From NCBI GenBank assembly GCA_047602465.1, contig JASGHF010000002.1, positions 434,001 to 498,000 on the forward strand: a stretch of DNA of 64,000 bases. Reading direction: 5' to 3'. Position numbers and translations under genes: made by a program. Each line of letters begins with the position of its first letter. The first letter of the stretch is position 1. Shown piece after piece: positions 48,981-57,890 of this stretch. Origin of the DNA: JADZAI01 sp047602465 (GTDB lineage Bacteria; Pseudomonadota; Alphaproteobacteria; Micropepsales; Micropepsaceae). The notes beneath the pieces are model-generated. The model saw only the letters and a list, made by a program, of their open reading frames with translations. It did not search any database and was not told where the DNA came from.

Positions 48981-50441
48981 ATGAAGATCAAAGATTCCAG
49001 CCTTCTCAAGTCACAGGCCTATGTGAACGGCGCCTTCGTCGACGCAGACCATGGCGGCACCTTCGCGGTCGTGAACCCCGCAACCGGCGAGACCATCGCC
49101 CGGGCGGCGGACATGGGCGCCGCCGAAACGGTCCGCGCCATCGAAGCCGCGCACGCGGCGCTCGCCCCCTGGCAGGGCCTCCTCGCGAAAGAACGCGCCG
49201 CCCTGATGCGCAAATGGTTCGAGCTGATGCTGGCGAACCAGGAAGACCTCGCGGTCATCATGACCGCCGAACAGGGCAAGCCTCTGGCGGAATCGCGCGG
49301 CGAGGTCGCCTATGGCGCCAGCTTCATCGAGTGGTTCGCGGAAGAGGGCAAACGCCTCTATGGCGACGTCATTCCCACCTTCGCGCATGGCCGCCGCGTC
49401 ATCACGCTGAAACAGGGCATCGGCGTCGTCGGCGCCGTCACGCCGTGGAATTTCCCCAACGCCATGATCACCCGCAAGGCAGGCCCGGCGCTCGCCGCCG
49501 GCTGCCCCGTGGTGCTGAAGCCCGCCCAGCTGACGCCGCTCTCGGCGCTGGCGCTCGCCGAACTCGCCCACCGCGCCGGCATTCCCAAAGGTGTCTTCAA
49601 CGTCGTCACCTCGAACAAATCGTCCGAGGTCGGCCAGCAGCTGACCACCCATCCTCTGGTGCGGAAGTTCACCTTCACCGGCTCCACGCCTGTTGGAAAA
49701 CAGCTCATCGCCCAGTGCGCCTCGACGGTGAAGAAGGTCAGCATGGAGCTGGGCGGCAACGCGCCCTTCATCGTCTTCGACGACGCCGATCTCGACGCCG
49801 CCGTCGCGGGCGCGATGGCCTCGAAATACCGCAACATGGGCCAGACCTGCGTCTGCGCGAACCGCATTCTGGTGCAGGACGGCGTTTACGACGCCTTCGC
49901 CGAGAAGCTCACGAAAGCCGCCGCCGCACTGAAAGTCGGCGACGGCCTCAGCGACGGCGTCCAGCAAGGCCCGCTGATCGAGGAAAAGGCCGTCCGCAAG
50001 GTCGAGGAACTGGTCGCCGACGCCGTGAAGAAAGGCGCCCGCATCGCCACCGGCGGCCTGCGCCATCCTCTCGGCCACACCTTCTACACGCCGACCGTGA
50101 TGACCGAGGTGACGCCCGACATGGAGATCGCGCGCGAGGAAATCTTCGGCCCTGTCGCCACCCTCTTCCGCTTCAAGGACGAGGCTGAGGCCATCCGCCT
50201 CGCCAACGACACGCCCTACGGCCTCGCCTCCTATTTCTACGCCCGCGACATCGGCCGCGTCTGGCGTGTGGCCGAGGCGCTGGAATACGGCATCGTCGGC
50301 ATCAACGAGGGCATCATCTCCACCGAGGTCGCCCCGTTCGGCGGCATCAAGGAGAGCGGCACCGGCCGCGAAGGCAGCAAATACGGCATCGACGACTATC
50401 TCGAGATCAAATACCTCGCGATGGGCGGGATAGGGACATAA
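48981..50441 (+). CDS. gabD: NAD(P)-dependent succinate-semialdehyde dehydrogenase family protein (GabD-like)
   Basis: A 486-residue aldehyde dehydrogenase. The nucleotide-binding segment FTGSTPVGKQL lies near residue 235, catalytic Glu in MELGGNAPFIVFDDADLD near 256, and catalytic Cys in GQTCVCANR near 290. SKYGIDDYLEIKYLAMGG is the typical C-terminal end. It would convert succinate semialdehyde (or a similar aldehyde) to the acid, linking amine catabolism to the TCA cycle. The ATG at 48981 has only a weak GAGAG upstream. Substrate is inferred from GabD similarity only. Confidence 0.85.
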   Translation: MKIKDSSLLKSQAYVNGAFVDADHGGTFAVVNPATGETIARAADMGAAETVRAIEAAHAALAPWQGLLAKERAALMRKWFELMLANQEDLAVIMTAEQGKPLAESRGEVAYGASFIEWFAEEGKRLYGDVIPTFAHGRRVITLKQGIGVVGAVTPWNFPNAMITRKAGPALAAGCPVVLKPAQLTPLSALALAELAHRAGIPKGVFNVVTSNKSSEVGQQLTTHPLVRKFTFTGSTPVGKQLIAQCASTVKKVSMELGGNAPFIVFDDADLDAAVAGAMASKYRNMGQTCVCANRILVQDGVYDAFAEKLTKAAAALKVGDGLSDGVQQGPLIEEKAVRKVEELVADAVKKGARIATGGLRHPLGHTFYTPTVMTEVTPDMEIAREEIFGPVATLFRFKDEAEAIRLANDTPYGLASYFYARDIGRVWRVAEALEYGIVGINEGIISTEVAPFGGIKESGTGREGSKYGIDDYLEIKYLAMGGIGT

Positions 50442-50448
50442 TCGCACG

Positions 50449-51660
50449 TTGAGCACCCACCCATCACAATCAACGGCGCGGGCAACGAAGACCACGAAAC
50501 TCTCAATTCGTGTTGCCAGCGCCCTTGTCGCCGCCTTTGCCATCGGTGCTTCCCTATCCCTATCCGCGCCATCACAGGACCGCGCAACGCCGGCAACTGA
50601 CGACTACCAAGATCGGCCGCCGGAGGTTTATCCGTCCAAAGACAGCTGGTCGGAGCGTATCGACCAGGCCGTCTTTTCGCACGGCAGACTTTGGCTGTTG
50701 TCGGCCAAGGACCAGCTTTCATCTCTTTTGGAAACCTCAGACAAGCGCGAACCCGTCAACATCGACAGCAAGATATTGGGTCTTGGCCGCAGAACGGGCG
50801 ATGTGACCGCTTTGACTTGCCTTGACGCCGCCTGCGAAACTTGGGGCCTGCGCCAATTCGACGGATCTGACTGGCAGTTGGTCGCGACGATCTCCTCAAA
50901 CGGAGACGAATTCGCCGCGATGACGTTCACGGATACAGAGTCGATCATTCTGACATCTCGCCGCGTCGTCGTTCTCGCTGGCGATGTTCAGCACGCCATC
51001 GAGATCGCCGTCCCCCCGGGCGGACAGCCACCCGCCACGTCCGAGCACTATGGCGCGCGCCCGAAAATTCTTAAGAACGGCAGACATCTCTATCTTGGCT
51101 TTGATCAAGGCGAATGGGGAGGCGGTCTCCAGCGCATCGACATGACTTCGGGCGCGCTTACGGTCATCGAAGACAAATCTTCTGGTGGCCTCCACTGCCA
51201 ACGGCCTTTGGACTCCGCTTGCGCTCCCGTCACGGGCCTTACCACCGCGCCATGGAACCCGGATTGCCTCGTTGCAACAGTCGCCATGGCCTACGCTGGC
51301 GGCCGGGTTTTGGAAATTTGCGGCGATAGAGTGCGCAGGCTCTATTTCGACTTCAACGCATGGTCCAAAAGCAAGAAGCCCGGCCCCGACGGAGAAATCG
51401 ATGATTTTGAAACGGTTGGATTCTCTGGCGTTGTCACTTTGGGGCCGACAGTCATCGCCATTGGCGATCACGATATCTACCAGATAGACGAGACCGGCGC
51501 CGCGACCAAACGAGGGTTCTCGACCTTCAAATTGGTAGACGGCGTTTATGTCGATTTCAGCCAGTCAGGCTTCGTCATGGCACTGCACACTTTCAGCACG
51601 GCCTGGGATGAGGATCGTCGAAAGTTGCTCGGACCCTACATCATACTCGCGCCGCGCTGA
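50449..51660 (+). CDS. Exported protein of unknown function, low-GC codon use
   Basis: A 403-residue protein with a signal-anchor/signal region (KLSIRVASALVAAFAIGASLSLSAPSQ, residues about 17-43). The rest has many short beta strands and no motif I recognise (LSSLLETSDKREPVNIDSKILGLGRRTGD...VLEICGDRVRRLYFDFNAW). The codon usage has clearly more A/T in third positions than neighbours, so it may be an acquired gene. The only in-frame start is a TTG at 50449, eight bases after the gabD stop; the real start may differ. Possibly a beta-propeller-like extracytoplasmic protein. Confidence 0.6.
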   Translation: MSTHPSQSTARATKTTKLSIRVASALVAAFAIGASLSLSAPSQDRATPATDDYQDRPPEVYPSKDSWSERIDQAVFSHGRLWLLSAKDQLSSLLETSDKREPVNIDSKILGLGRRTGDVTALTCLDAACETWGLRQFDGSDWQLVATISSNGDEFAAMTFTDTESIILTSRRVVVLAGDVQHAIEIAVPPGGQPPATSEHYGARPKILKNGRHLYLGFDQGEWGGGLQRIDMTSGALTVIEDKSSGGLHCQRPLDSACAPVTGLTTAPWNPDCLVATVAMAYAGGRVLEICGDRVRRLYFDFNAWSKSKKPGPDGEIDDFETVGFSGVVTLGPTVIAIGDHDIYQIDETGAATKRGFSTFKLVDGVYVDFSQSGFVMALHTFSTAWDEDRRKLLGPYIILAPR

Positions 51661-51810
51661 CGAAATTCAGGCGAAATCTTCGGCAACGCCCGAAAGAGTT
51701 CGGTCCATCGCTTCGTCGTCCTTATCGTCGCATCCTCTCATTCCGCATTGCGTTTGGCACGCCGTTCGCATCCCGTGTCGGCCAATACCACCTTGTCGAC
51801 AAGGACAGCC

Positions 51811-52443
51811 ATGTACCGCTCATGTCTCGCCGCCGCTCTGCTCGCCGGCGCCGCCCTCGCCGCCACCATCGATCCCGGCAGCACGCCCGGCCTGTCGCTG
51901 CTCAATGACGGTCTTCCCGGCAGCGCGAACGAGGCGAGCAAGTCACCGGATGTCGCGATCACCGCAGGCGGCATGAAGATCGAACTTGAGAAGACCACGC
52001 TCGCTGAAGTCGCCGCGAAATTCGGCGGCGAGGTCAACACGACCGGCGAGGAGGCGAGCTTCGCCTGGCTCTGCTACGCCGCGCCCGCCATCGGCACCGG
52101 GGGCGCCAGCCTCACCTGGTTCTACGCCGTCGATGCGAACGCCCAGCTCGTCTCCGGCATCGCAACCGAATACGCGCCCGACGAAACGCCGCCCGGCTGC
52201 ACCAAGCTGGAAACGCCGATCGGCCTCACCACGGGCCTCCCCGGCCTCGGCGCGCCGGTCGCCGATCTCGACACCGTCTTCGGCAAGGCCACCGCCGACA
52301 GCGGCATCCCCGGCACTGCTTCCTACATGTTCGGCTCGAAGCCGGAAGGAAACGGCTTCGTCGCGCGCACCGAGGCGAAATACATCATGGGCGACACCCA
52401 CATCCTCGCAACCAGCGTGATGAGCGTAGTGGAAGAAGAATAG
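51811..52443 (+). CDS. Secreted hypothetical protein
   Basis: A 210-residue protein with a signal peptide (MYRSCLAAALLAGAALA-AT). The mature part is rich in Gly, Ala and Thr with short strands: VAITAGGMKIELEKTTLAEVAAKFGGEVNT, WLCYAAPAIGTGGASLTWFYAV, and a C-terminal TEAKYIMGDTHILATSVMSVVEEE. Two cysteines lie in the middle. I do not recognise the family. AAGGA precedes the ATG at 51811; a longer in-frame start at 51748 adds an unlikely basic N-terminus. Confidence 0.65.
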   Translation: MYRSCLAAALLAGAALAATIDPGSTPGLSLLNDGLPGSANEASKSPDVAITAGGMKIELEKTTLAEVAAKFGGEVNTTGEEASFAWLCYAAPAIGTGGASLTWFYAVDANAQLVSGIATEYAPDETPPGCTKLETPIGLTTGLPGLGAPVADLDTVFGKATADSGIPGTASYMFGSKPEGNGFVARTEAKYIMGDTHILATSVMSVVEEE

Positions 52444-52455
52444 CCGCGCGGCGCG

Positions 52456-52833
52456 ATGGGGCGTTTCCTCGCCTGGCTGTGGGAATGGGCGCGGTTCTTC
52501 CCCACCGTCGCGCCGGGCATCAGGTTCGGCAGCGCCTCGTCGGTGCTGCTGACCTTCCTGTTCCTCGTCTTTTTCCTGATCGGGCTGGCGCTGGTGCTGC
52601 TCGGCTTCGATCTCGATGCGGTCGATGCCTGGCTCGACCGTCAGGGCGGCTGGCTCGCCCTTGTCGGCACGCTGATCTTCAAGGGGATATTGCTGCTCGT
52701 GCTGCTGGTGTGCGCGGTGATCGCCACCTCGCCCATCACCGACCGGTCCAACAAAGACCGGCCGGGCGGCTGCATGATCCTGGTCGCGATTGCGATCGGC
52801 TATTTCTGCGTCGTCGGGGTGTTCTTCACCTGA
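52456..52833 (+). CDS. Small inner-membrane protein
   Basis: A 125-residue protein with three transmembrane segments (residues about 30-52, 66-88 and 104-123). Its N-terminus is MGRFLAWLWEWARFF, and charged loops lie between the helices (LDAVDAWLDRQGG and TDRSNKDRPGG). It starts 13 bases after the preceding stop, so it may be co-transcribed with the secreted protein at 51811. It is convergent with the four-Cys gene at 52838. Function unknown. Confidence 0.65.
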   Translation: MGRFLAWLWEWARFFPTVAPGIRFGSASSVLLTFLFLVFFLIGLALVLLGFDLDAVDAWLDRQGGWLALVGTLIFKGILLLVLLVCAVIATSPITDRSNKDRPGGCMILVAIAIGYFCVVGVFFT

Positions 52834-52837
52834 CGCC

Positions 52838-53197
52838 TCATGACGGCATGCAGGTGTCCATCACCGTGTCCATCTTCTCGTCGGCCGCTTCGACGAACGT
52901 CTTCGCCTCGGCCTCGCTCATGCCCAGCAGCTTGGCGATCTCCGCCACGTCGGACGGATTCAGATTGGCGCCCAGGATCTTCAGCATCCTGGGCGCATCC
53001 TCGCCGAACGCCGTGACGATGTTGTCGACCACGCAGCCGCAAACCTTGTCGACTTCGGCATTGGCCTCGCCGCCGCTCATCTCCTTCTTGCAGGTCTCCA
53101 GCGCCTGGGACTTCAGGCTGTCGACGGTGTCATCGGCCTGCGCCGGAACGGCCAGCGCGAACAGGGCGAAGGCGGCGGCGGCAACGGTCTTCTTCAT
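52838..53197 (-). CDS. Small periplasmic four-Cys protein (paralogue B)
   Basis: A 119-residue protein with a signal peptide (MKKTVAAAAFALFALAVPAQA-DD). Four cysteines occur as ETCKKE, VCGCVVD and DTCMPS (pattern C...CxC...C), as in the genes at 53228 and 3426. The middle part is helical: MLKILGANLNPSDVAEIAKLLGMSEAEAKTFVEAADEKMD. It lies directly downstream of the paralogue at 53228, with 30 bases between, so they are probably in one operon. Function unknown; a periplasmic disulfide-stabilised protein is likely. Confidence 0.8.
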   Translation of the reverse strand: MKKTVAAAAFALFALAVPAQADDTVDSLKSQALETCKKEMSGGEANAEVDKVCGCVVDNIVTAFGEDAPRMLKILGANLNPSDVAEIAKLLGMSEAEAKTFVEAADEKMDTVMDTCMPS

Positions 53198-53227
53198 TTC
53201 AGCTCTCCTCAGCGGCGCTTCGCCGTT

Positions 53228-53578
53228 TCACTGCGGCAGGCAGGACGCGGAGACTTCCCCGACGGTCTGCATATGGGCTTCGATGAAGGCCTGGGCGTCG
53301 GCGGGCGGCACGCCCAGCGCGGCGCCAGCCTCTTCCGGCGACTTCGGATCGGCGATCAGCAGCTTCAGCATCTTCACGCCGTCCTCGCCCGGGATCTTCT
53401 CGATCATGCCGTCGACCAGGCAGGTGCACATCGTCGCCGCCTGATCGGCTTCCGCCCCGGTGCCGGCCGCGACGCATTTGTCGATCGCGGCCTGGCGCAG
53501 GTCGGCGGTGGTTTCTTCGGCCAGAGCGGGCGCGGCGAACGCAGCGGCGGCGGCCAGGGCGAACATCAGACGTTTCAT
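53228..53578 (-). CDS. Small periplasmic four-Cys protein (paralogue C)
   Basis: A 116-residue protein with a signal peptide (MKRLMFALAAAAAFAAPALA-EE). Four cysteines occur as DKCVAAG, MCTCLVDGM and ASCLPQ, the same C...CxC...C pattern as the downstream gene (52838) and the gene at 3426. GEDGVKMLKLLIADPKSPEEAGAALGVPPADAQAFIEAHM is the helical middle part, with an EDGVKMLKLL stretch like EDAPRMLKIL in paralogue B. The three copies may have arisen by duplication. Function unknown. Confidence 0.8.
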   Translation of the reverse strand: MKRLMFALAAAAAFAAPALAEETTADLRQAAIDKCVAAGTGAEADQAATMCTCLVDGMIEKIPGEDGVKMLKLLIADPKSPEEAGAALGVPPADAQAFIEAHMQTVGEVSASCLPQ

Positions 53579-53733
53579 GGCTTTGGAATTCCTTCAGGAA
53601 ACGAAGCCGGAAGGAATCCGGCAGGGTTTGGGTAGCGGGGTTTTCCGCGCCGGAACAGGCGAAATTGTGTCGCGGCGCGTTGCCCGCTTCGTCCGCATGT
53701 GAGACAGGGAGCCGCAAACCACCGGAACAGCCC

Positions 53734-55059
53734 ATGATCCCGCGCTATGCCCGCCCCCAGATGACCGCCATCTGGAGTCCCGAAACGAAATTCCGCATCT
53801 GGTTCGAGATCGAGGCCTATGCCTGCGAGGCGCTGGCCGAGATCGGCGTCATTCCGAAGGAAGCCGCGAAAACCATCTGGGAAAAAGGCAACGACGCCGT
53901 CTTCGACGTCGCGAAGATCGACGCGATCGAACGCGAGGTGAAGCACGACGTCATCGCCTTCCTCACCCACCTCGCCGAATTCATCGGTCCGGACAGCCGC
54001 TTCGTCCACCAGGGCATGACCTCGTCGGACGTACTCGACACCTGCCTGTCGGTTCAGCTCGCCCGCGCGTCCGACCTTCTCATCGCCGGCGTCGATCGCG
54101 TCCTCGCCGCGCTGGAGACGCGCGCGAAAGAACACAAGCTCACCCCCACCATCGGCCGCAGCCACGGCATCCATGCCGAGCCGACCACGATGGGCGTGAA
54201 GCTCGCCGGCCACCACGCCGCCTTCCAGCGCGCCCGCGCCCGTCTCGTGACGGCGCGGGCCGAGATCGCCACCTGCGCCATCTCCGGCGCCGTCGGCACG
54301 TTCGCGCAGGTCGATCCGCGCGTCGAGGAACACGTCGCGCAGAAACTCGGCCTCGCGCCCGAGCCTGTCTCGACGCAAATCATTCCGCGCGACCGTCACG
54401 CGGCGTTCTTCGCGGCGCTCGGCGTCGTCGCCGGTCAGATCGAAAATCTCGCGACCGAAATCCGCCACCTCCAGCGCACCGAAGTTCTGGAAGCCGAGGA
54501 GTTCTTCTCCGAAGGGCAGAAGGGTTCGTCGGCCATGCCGCACAAGCGCAACCCGGTCCTCACCGAAAACCTCACCGGCCTCGCCCGCATGGTGCGCGGC
54601 TACGTGACGCCCGCGCTCGAGAACGTCGCCCTCTGGCACGAGCGCGACATCTCGCACTCCTCCGTCGAGCGCTATATCGGCCCCGACGCCACCATCACGC
54701 TCGACTTCGCCCTGCACCGCCTCGCCGACGTGGTCGAGAAGCTGGTGATCTATCCAGAGCGCATGCAGCGCAATCTCGATCTCCTGGGCGGCCTCGTCCA
54801 TTCGCAGCGCGTGCTGCTGGCGCTCACCCAGGCCGGCGTGCAGCGCGAAGACGCCTACCGCCTGGTCCAGCGCAACGCGATGCCGGTGTGGCGCGCGATG
54901 CATAACGGCGTCGAAGCGCCCACCTTCCTTCAGAATCTCCTGGCCGACGCCGAGGTGACGAAGGCGCTGAAACCCGCCGCGATCGAAGCCCTGTTCGACC
55001 TCGGCCACCATCTGAAGCAGGTGGACGCGATCTTCACGCGCGTCTTCGGGCGCGCCTGA
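53734..55059 (+). CDS. purB: Adenylosuccinate lyase
   Basis: A 441-residue enzyme of the fumarase/aspartase superfamily, which splits adenylosuccinate and SAICAR in purine synthesis. HQGMTSSDVLDTCLSVQLARASDLL (near residue 88), IGRSHGIHAEPTTMGVKLAGH (near 140) and the signature SSAMPHKRNPVLTENL (near 267) are the three conserved regions. The start MIPRYARPQMTAIWS at 53734 is the usual PurB beginning; a longer frame from 53665 is unlikely. Its last bases overlap the convergent PQQ dehydrogenase by 26. purC, purS and purQ follow at 61 kb. Confidence 0.95.
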   Translation: MIPRYARPQMTAIWSPETKFRIWFEIEAYACEALAEIGVIPKEAAKTIWEKGNDAVFDVAKIDAIEREVKHDVIAFLTHLAEFIGPDSRFVHQGMTSSDVLDTCLSVQLARASDLLIAGVDRVLAALETRAKEHKLTPTIGRSHGIHAEPTTMGVKLAGHHAAFQRARARLVTARAEIATCAISGAVGTFAQVDPRVEEHVAQKLGLAPEPVSTQIIPRDRHAAFFAALGVVAGQIENLATEIRHLQRTEVLEAEEFFSEGQKGSSAMPHKRNPVLTENLTGLARMVRGYVTPALENVALWHERDISHSSVERYIGPDATITLDFALHRLADVVEKLVIYPERMQRNLDLLGGLVHSQRVLLALTQAGVQREDAYRLVQRNAMPVWRAMHNGVEAPTFLQNLLADAEVTKALKPAAIEALFDLGHHLKQVDAIFTRVFGRA

Positions 55060-57079
55060 ACCGCACCGCCGCGAAGACCAGCAGGCCGAGACCCGCAAGG
55101 CTCGCCGCGCTCAGCGCGTAGAACCGTCCGCCCGGCCGGTCGATGGTGCGCGACCACAGCGATGGTCCCGCCTCGCCCGCTTTCGGCAGACGGAAGGCGA
55201 CGAGGCTGTCGCCGCGCGGCACGTCGGACGGCGCTTCGGAATGGCCGCCTGCGGCGATCACCACATACTGGCTGCCTTCCCATTCATAGCTTATCGGCGT
55301 TGCGATGCCCGGCGCCGGCAGCCGCCCCTGCCACAACTCCTCGCCCGTCGCGGCGTCGAAGGCGCGCAGATACTGGTCCATCGCGGCGCCGGTGAAGATC
55401 AGCCCGCCCCGCGTCACGATCGGCCCCGCCAGCGCCGGCGTGCCATAGGCGAGCGTCAGGCCCCGCGGAGCCAGCGCCTCCGTCGTGCCGAGCGTCGCCT
55501 CGAAACGGATCTGCCTGGTGTTGAGGTCCAGCGCCACCAGCGCGCCCCAGGGCGGCGCGTTGCAGGGCATGCCCAGCGGCGACAGCAGCGCCTCGCGCAT
55601 CATGCCGAAGGGCGCGCCCTCCTGCGCCGAGACTTCCTTGCCCGGATGCGCCGCCCGCATCGCCTCAAGCTCGCTTGCCGGAAACAGCGTGATGCGATGC
55701 ACCGCGCGCGAGGTGTTGGCGTAGATGACGCCCCGCTCCGCATCGACCGCGACGCCGCCCCAGTTGATGCCGCCGCCGGTGAAGGGGAACAGCACCGTCC
55801 CCTGAAGCGAGGGCGGCGTATAAAGACCCTCGTTGCGGCTCGCGGCCAGCGCATCGCGGCAGGCCGCGCCGTCATAGAAGGGGATGAGCCCGAAGGCGTC
55901 CTCCGGCGCGATGCGTTGCGGCGTCAGCGCCGGCAGGTCTGCCGGAAAGGGCTGGGTCGGCGACAACGCCTCGCCCGGCGCGCCGTCCTGCGGCACCGGC
56001 CGTTCCTCCACCGGAAAGACGGGCGCGCCGGTCTCGCGGTCGAGTACGAAGATGAAGCCCTGCTTGGTCCCCTGGATGACGACATCGCGCGGCACGCCGC
56101 CCAGCTTCAGCGTCGCCAGCACCGGCTGGGCCGGCAGGTCATAGTCCCAGACATCGTGATGCACGGTCTGGAAGCTCCAGACGAGCCGCCCCGTCGCGGC
56201 CTCCAGCGCCACCACCGAATCGGCGTGGGCGTTCGCACCGGGACGCAGACCGCCGAAGAAATCGGGACTGGGCGATGAGGTCGGCAGGAAGACGAGGCCC
56301 CGGCCCTCGTCCACTGACATCGGCGCCCAGACATTGGCATGGCCGGCATCCCGCCACCCGTCGCCCCACGTCGCTGCGACGGCATCGTCGGCACGGCGCG
56401 GGATGGGATCGAAGGTCCAGGCCAGCGCCCCGCTGCGGGCGTCATAGGCGCGCACCGTTCCGTGCGGCGCGGCGAGGCGCCGATTGTCCGAGATCGCCGA
56501 GCCGACGATGATCCGGTCGCCCGCCACCACCGGCGCGGACGAAATCTGCACCTCGCCGGGATAGACTTCCGCCATGCCCCAGTCGATGCGCACCGTCCCG
56601 CCCTCGCCGAAGGCGGCGCAGGGCGCGCCCGTCTGCGCATCCACCGCGATCAGCCGCCCGTCCGAGGTGCCGGTGAAGACACGGCGCGCGCAGGCGGCGT
56701 CCGACGCCGCCGTTGGATCGCTCCACGCTGCGACGCCGCGGCAGTTGAAGCCGTTGCCCGGCTTGCGGCTGGTATCCACCTGCGGGTCATGACGCCACAG
56801 CTCGCGCCCTGTGCCCGGATCGAGCGCGATGATCTCGTTGAACGGCGTACACATCAAAAGCCGCCCGTCCGCCAGGATCGGCGTCGTCTGCATCTTCATG
56901 CGCCTGATCACCGCCGGGTCGCGGCGCTGCATGTCGCCGGTCGAATAGCTCCAGGCCGGAATCAGCTCGTCCACATTGGCGGGCGTGATCTCCGCCGCCG
57001 CGCTGAATTTCTGTCCGCCGGCATCGCCGCCATAGAACGCCCACGACGCGGCGGCGAGAACGGCCAGAGCGAATGTCAT
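55034..57079 (-). CDS. PQQ-dependent dehydrogenase, membrane-anchored
   Basis: A 681-residue quinoprotein. The signal peptide (MTFALAVLAAASWA) is followed by a beta-propeller with tryptophan-docking repeats (DAGGQKFSAAAEITPANVDELIPAWSYSTGD, IIALDPGTGRELWRHDPQ, LIAVDAQTGAPC, RAYDARSGALAWTFDP, ALEAATGRLVWSFQTVHHDVWDYDLPAQPVL and others). HHDVWDYD is a PQQ-active-site region. A C-terminal transmembrane segment (YALSAASLAGLGLLVFAAVRF) anchors it. It would oxidise a sugar or alcohol in the periplasm using PQQ. PQQ synthesis genes are not in the window. It is divergent from a TetR regulator, and its 3' end overlaps purB by 26 bases. Confidence 0.85.
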   Translation of the reverse strand: MTFALAVLAAASWAFYGGDAGGQKFSAAAEITPANVDELIPAWSYSTGDMQRRDPAVIRRMKMQTTPILADGRLLMCTPFNEIIALDPGTGRELWRHDPQVDTSRKPGNGFNCRGVAAWSDPTAASDAACARRVFTGTSDGRLIAVDAQTGAPCAAFGEGGTVRIDWGMAEVYPGEVQISSAPVVAGDRIIVGSAISDNRRLAAPHGTVRAYDARSGALAWTFDPIPRRADDAVAATWGDGWRDAGHANVWAPMSVDEGRGLVFLPTSSPSPDFFGGLRPGANAHADSVVALEAATGRLVWSFQTVHHDVWDYDLPAQPVLATLKLGGVPRDVVIQGTKQGFIFVLDRETGAPVFPVEERPVPQDGAPGEALSPTQPFPADLPALTPQRIAPEDAFGLIPFYDGAACRDALAASRNEGLYTPPSLQGTVLFPFTGGGINWGGVAVDAERGVIYANTSRAVHRITLFPASELEAMRAAHPGKEVSAQEGAPFGMMREALLSPLGMPCNAPPWGALVALDLNTRQIRFEATLGTTEALAPRGLTLAYGTPALAGPIVTRGGLIFTGAAMDQYLRAFDAATGEELWQGRLPAPGIATPISYEWEGSQYVVIAAGGHSEAPSDVPRGDSLVAFRLPKAGEAGPSLWSRTIDRPGGRFYALSAASLAGLGLLVFAAVRFRRARRRA

Positions 57080-57113
57080 GGGAATTTCCCCTTGAAGCGA
57101 TGCGCGATCCGCG

Positions 57114-57144
57114 TTTTAATAACTGAATTGTTCATTCATTAAAA
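57114..57144. promoter_or_regulatory. AT-rich operator between PQQ dehydrogenase and TetR genes
   Basis: TGAAT-TGTTC-ATTCA (57124-57138) is a perfect 5-bp inverted repeat with a five-base spacer, enclosed by TTTTAAT (57114-57120) and ATTAAAA (57138-57144). It lies in the 73 bases between two divergent start codons. This is a likely binding site for the TetR regulator and may control both genes. Confidence 0.6.
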
Positions 57145-57152
57145 GAGGCGTC

Positions 57153-57821
57153 ATGCGGCGGCGCGCCGAAGGACGGCAGTCTTCCATCGTCGCGGCGGCG
57201 ATCCGGGCGTTCTCGTGGGGCGGCTATGCCGCCACCCAGATCGCGGATGTCGCCCGCGCCGCCGGAACCTCGGTCGGCACCGTCTATCTCTATGTCGCGG
57301 GGAAGGAGGCGCTGTTCCACGCCGCGCTGGCCGAGGCGGCCGGTAAAGGCCCGGCTGAAACCGAGACGCCCCTCGCCTTTCCCGGCTGGACGGCGATCCG
57401 CGATCTCCTGCACGCGTTCGGCCGCACCAATGCCGTCTGGCCGCGGCTCGACGCCGCGCTCGCGACGCGCGGCCGCCCCTCGCCTGCCGCCTTCGCAGGT
57501 GTCACGGCCGAACTTTACGATCTGATAGCGGCGAACCGTGTCCTGCTCCGCCTGCTCGATGCCTGCGCCCGCGACCTGCCGCAGATCCGCAATCTCTACG
57601 AAGCCGACATCAAAAGCCGCTATCTGGAAGCGTTCGGCCGTCTCGTCGCCCGGCGGCCCGGTCAGGCGGCGTCAAATGTCGTCGCCGCGCGGGCCGTGGT
57701 CGAACTTATCACCTGGATGGCGATGCACCGTCACCAGGACACGCACGCAATTCCGGCAGACGAGGCGGCGATCCGCGCCGGAACGCTCGCCGCCGCCGCC
57801 GCCATTCTCAATGCGCCCTGA
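57153..57821 (+). CDS. TetR/AcrR family transcriptional regulator
   Basis: A 222-residue regulator. The N-terminal HTH is clear: SSIVAAAIRAFSWGGYAATQIADVARAAGTSVGTVYLYVAGKEALFHAAL (residues about 10-58). The C-terminal part (about 60-222) is a helical ligand domain with LRLLDACARDLPQIRNLYEADIKSRYLEAF. The start is the ATG at 57153. It is divergent from the PQQ dehydrogenase gene with an operator-like palindrome between, so local control of the dehydrogenase and itself is likely. Ligand unknown. Confidence 0.9.
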   Translation: MRRRAEGRQSSIVAAAIRAFSWGGYAATQIADVARAAGTSVGTVYLYVAGKEALFHAALAEAAGKGPAETETPLAFPGWTAIRDLLHAFGRTNAVWPRLDAALATRGRPSPAAFAGVTAELYDLIAANRVLLRLLDACARDLPQIRNLYEADIKSRYLEAFGRLVARRPGQAASNVVAARAVVELITWMAMHRHQDTHAIPADEAAIRAGTLAAAAAILNAP

Positions 57822-57852
57822 TTAGGTTCGGCTGGATTTTTCCCGCGCGCGT

Positions 57853-57872
57853 GCGCTGCCTCGCGGCAGCGC
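57853..57872. terminator. Hairpin between convergent genes
   Basis: GCGCTGCC and GGCAGCGC form a perfect 8-bp stem with loop TCGC. It lies between the TetR stop (57821) and the stop of the minus-strand gene at 57891. No T-run follows, so it may be a weak or Rho-aided terminator for both. Confidence 0.5.
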
Positions 57873-57890
57873 CGATTCTCGCCGGAAGGG

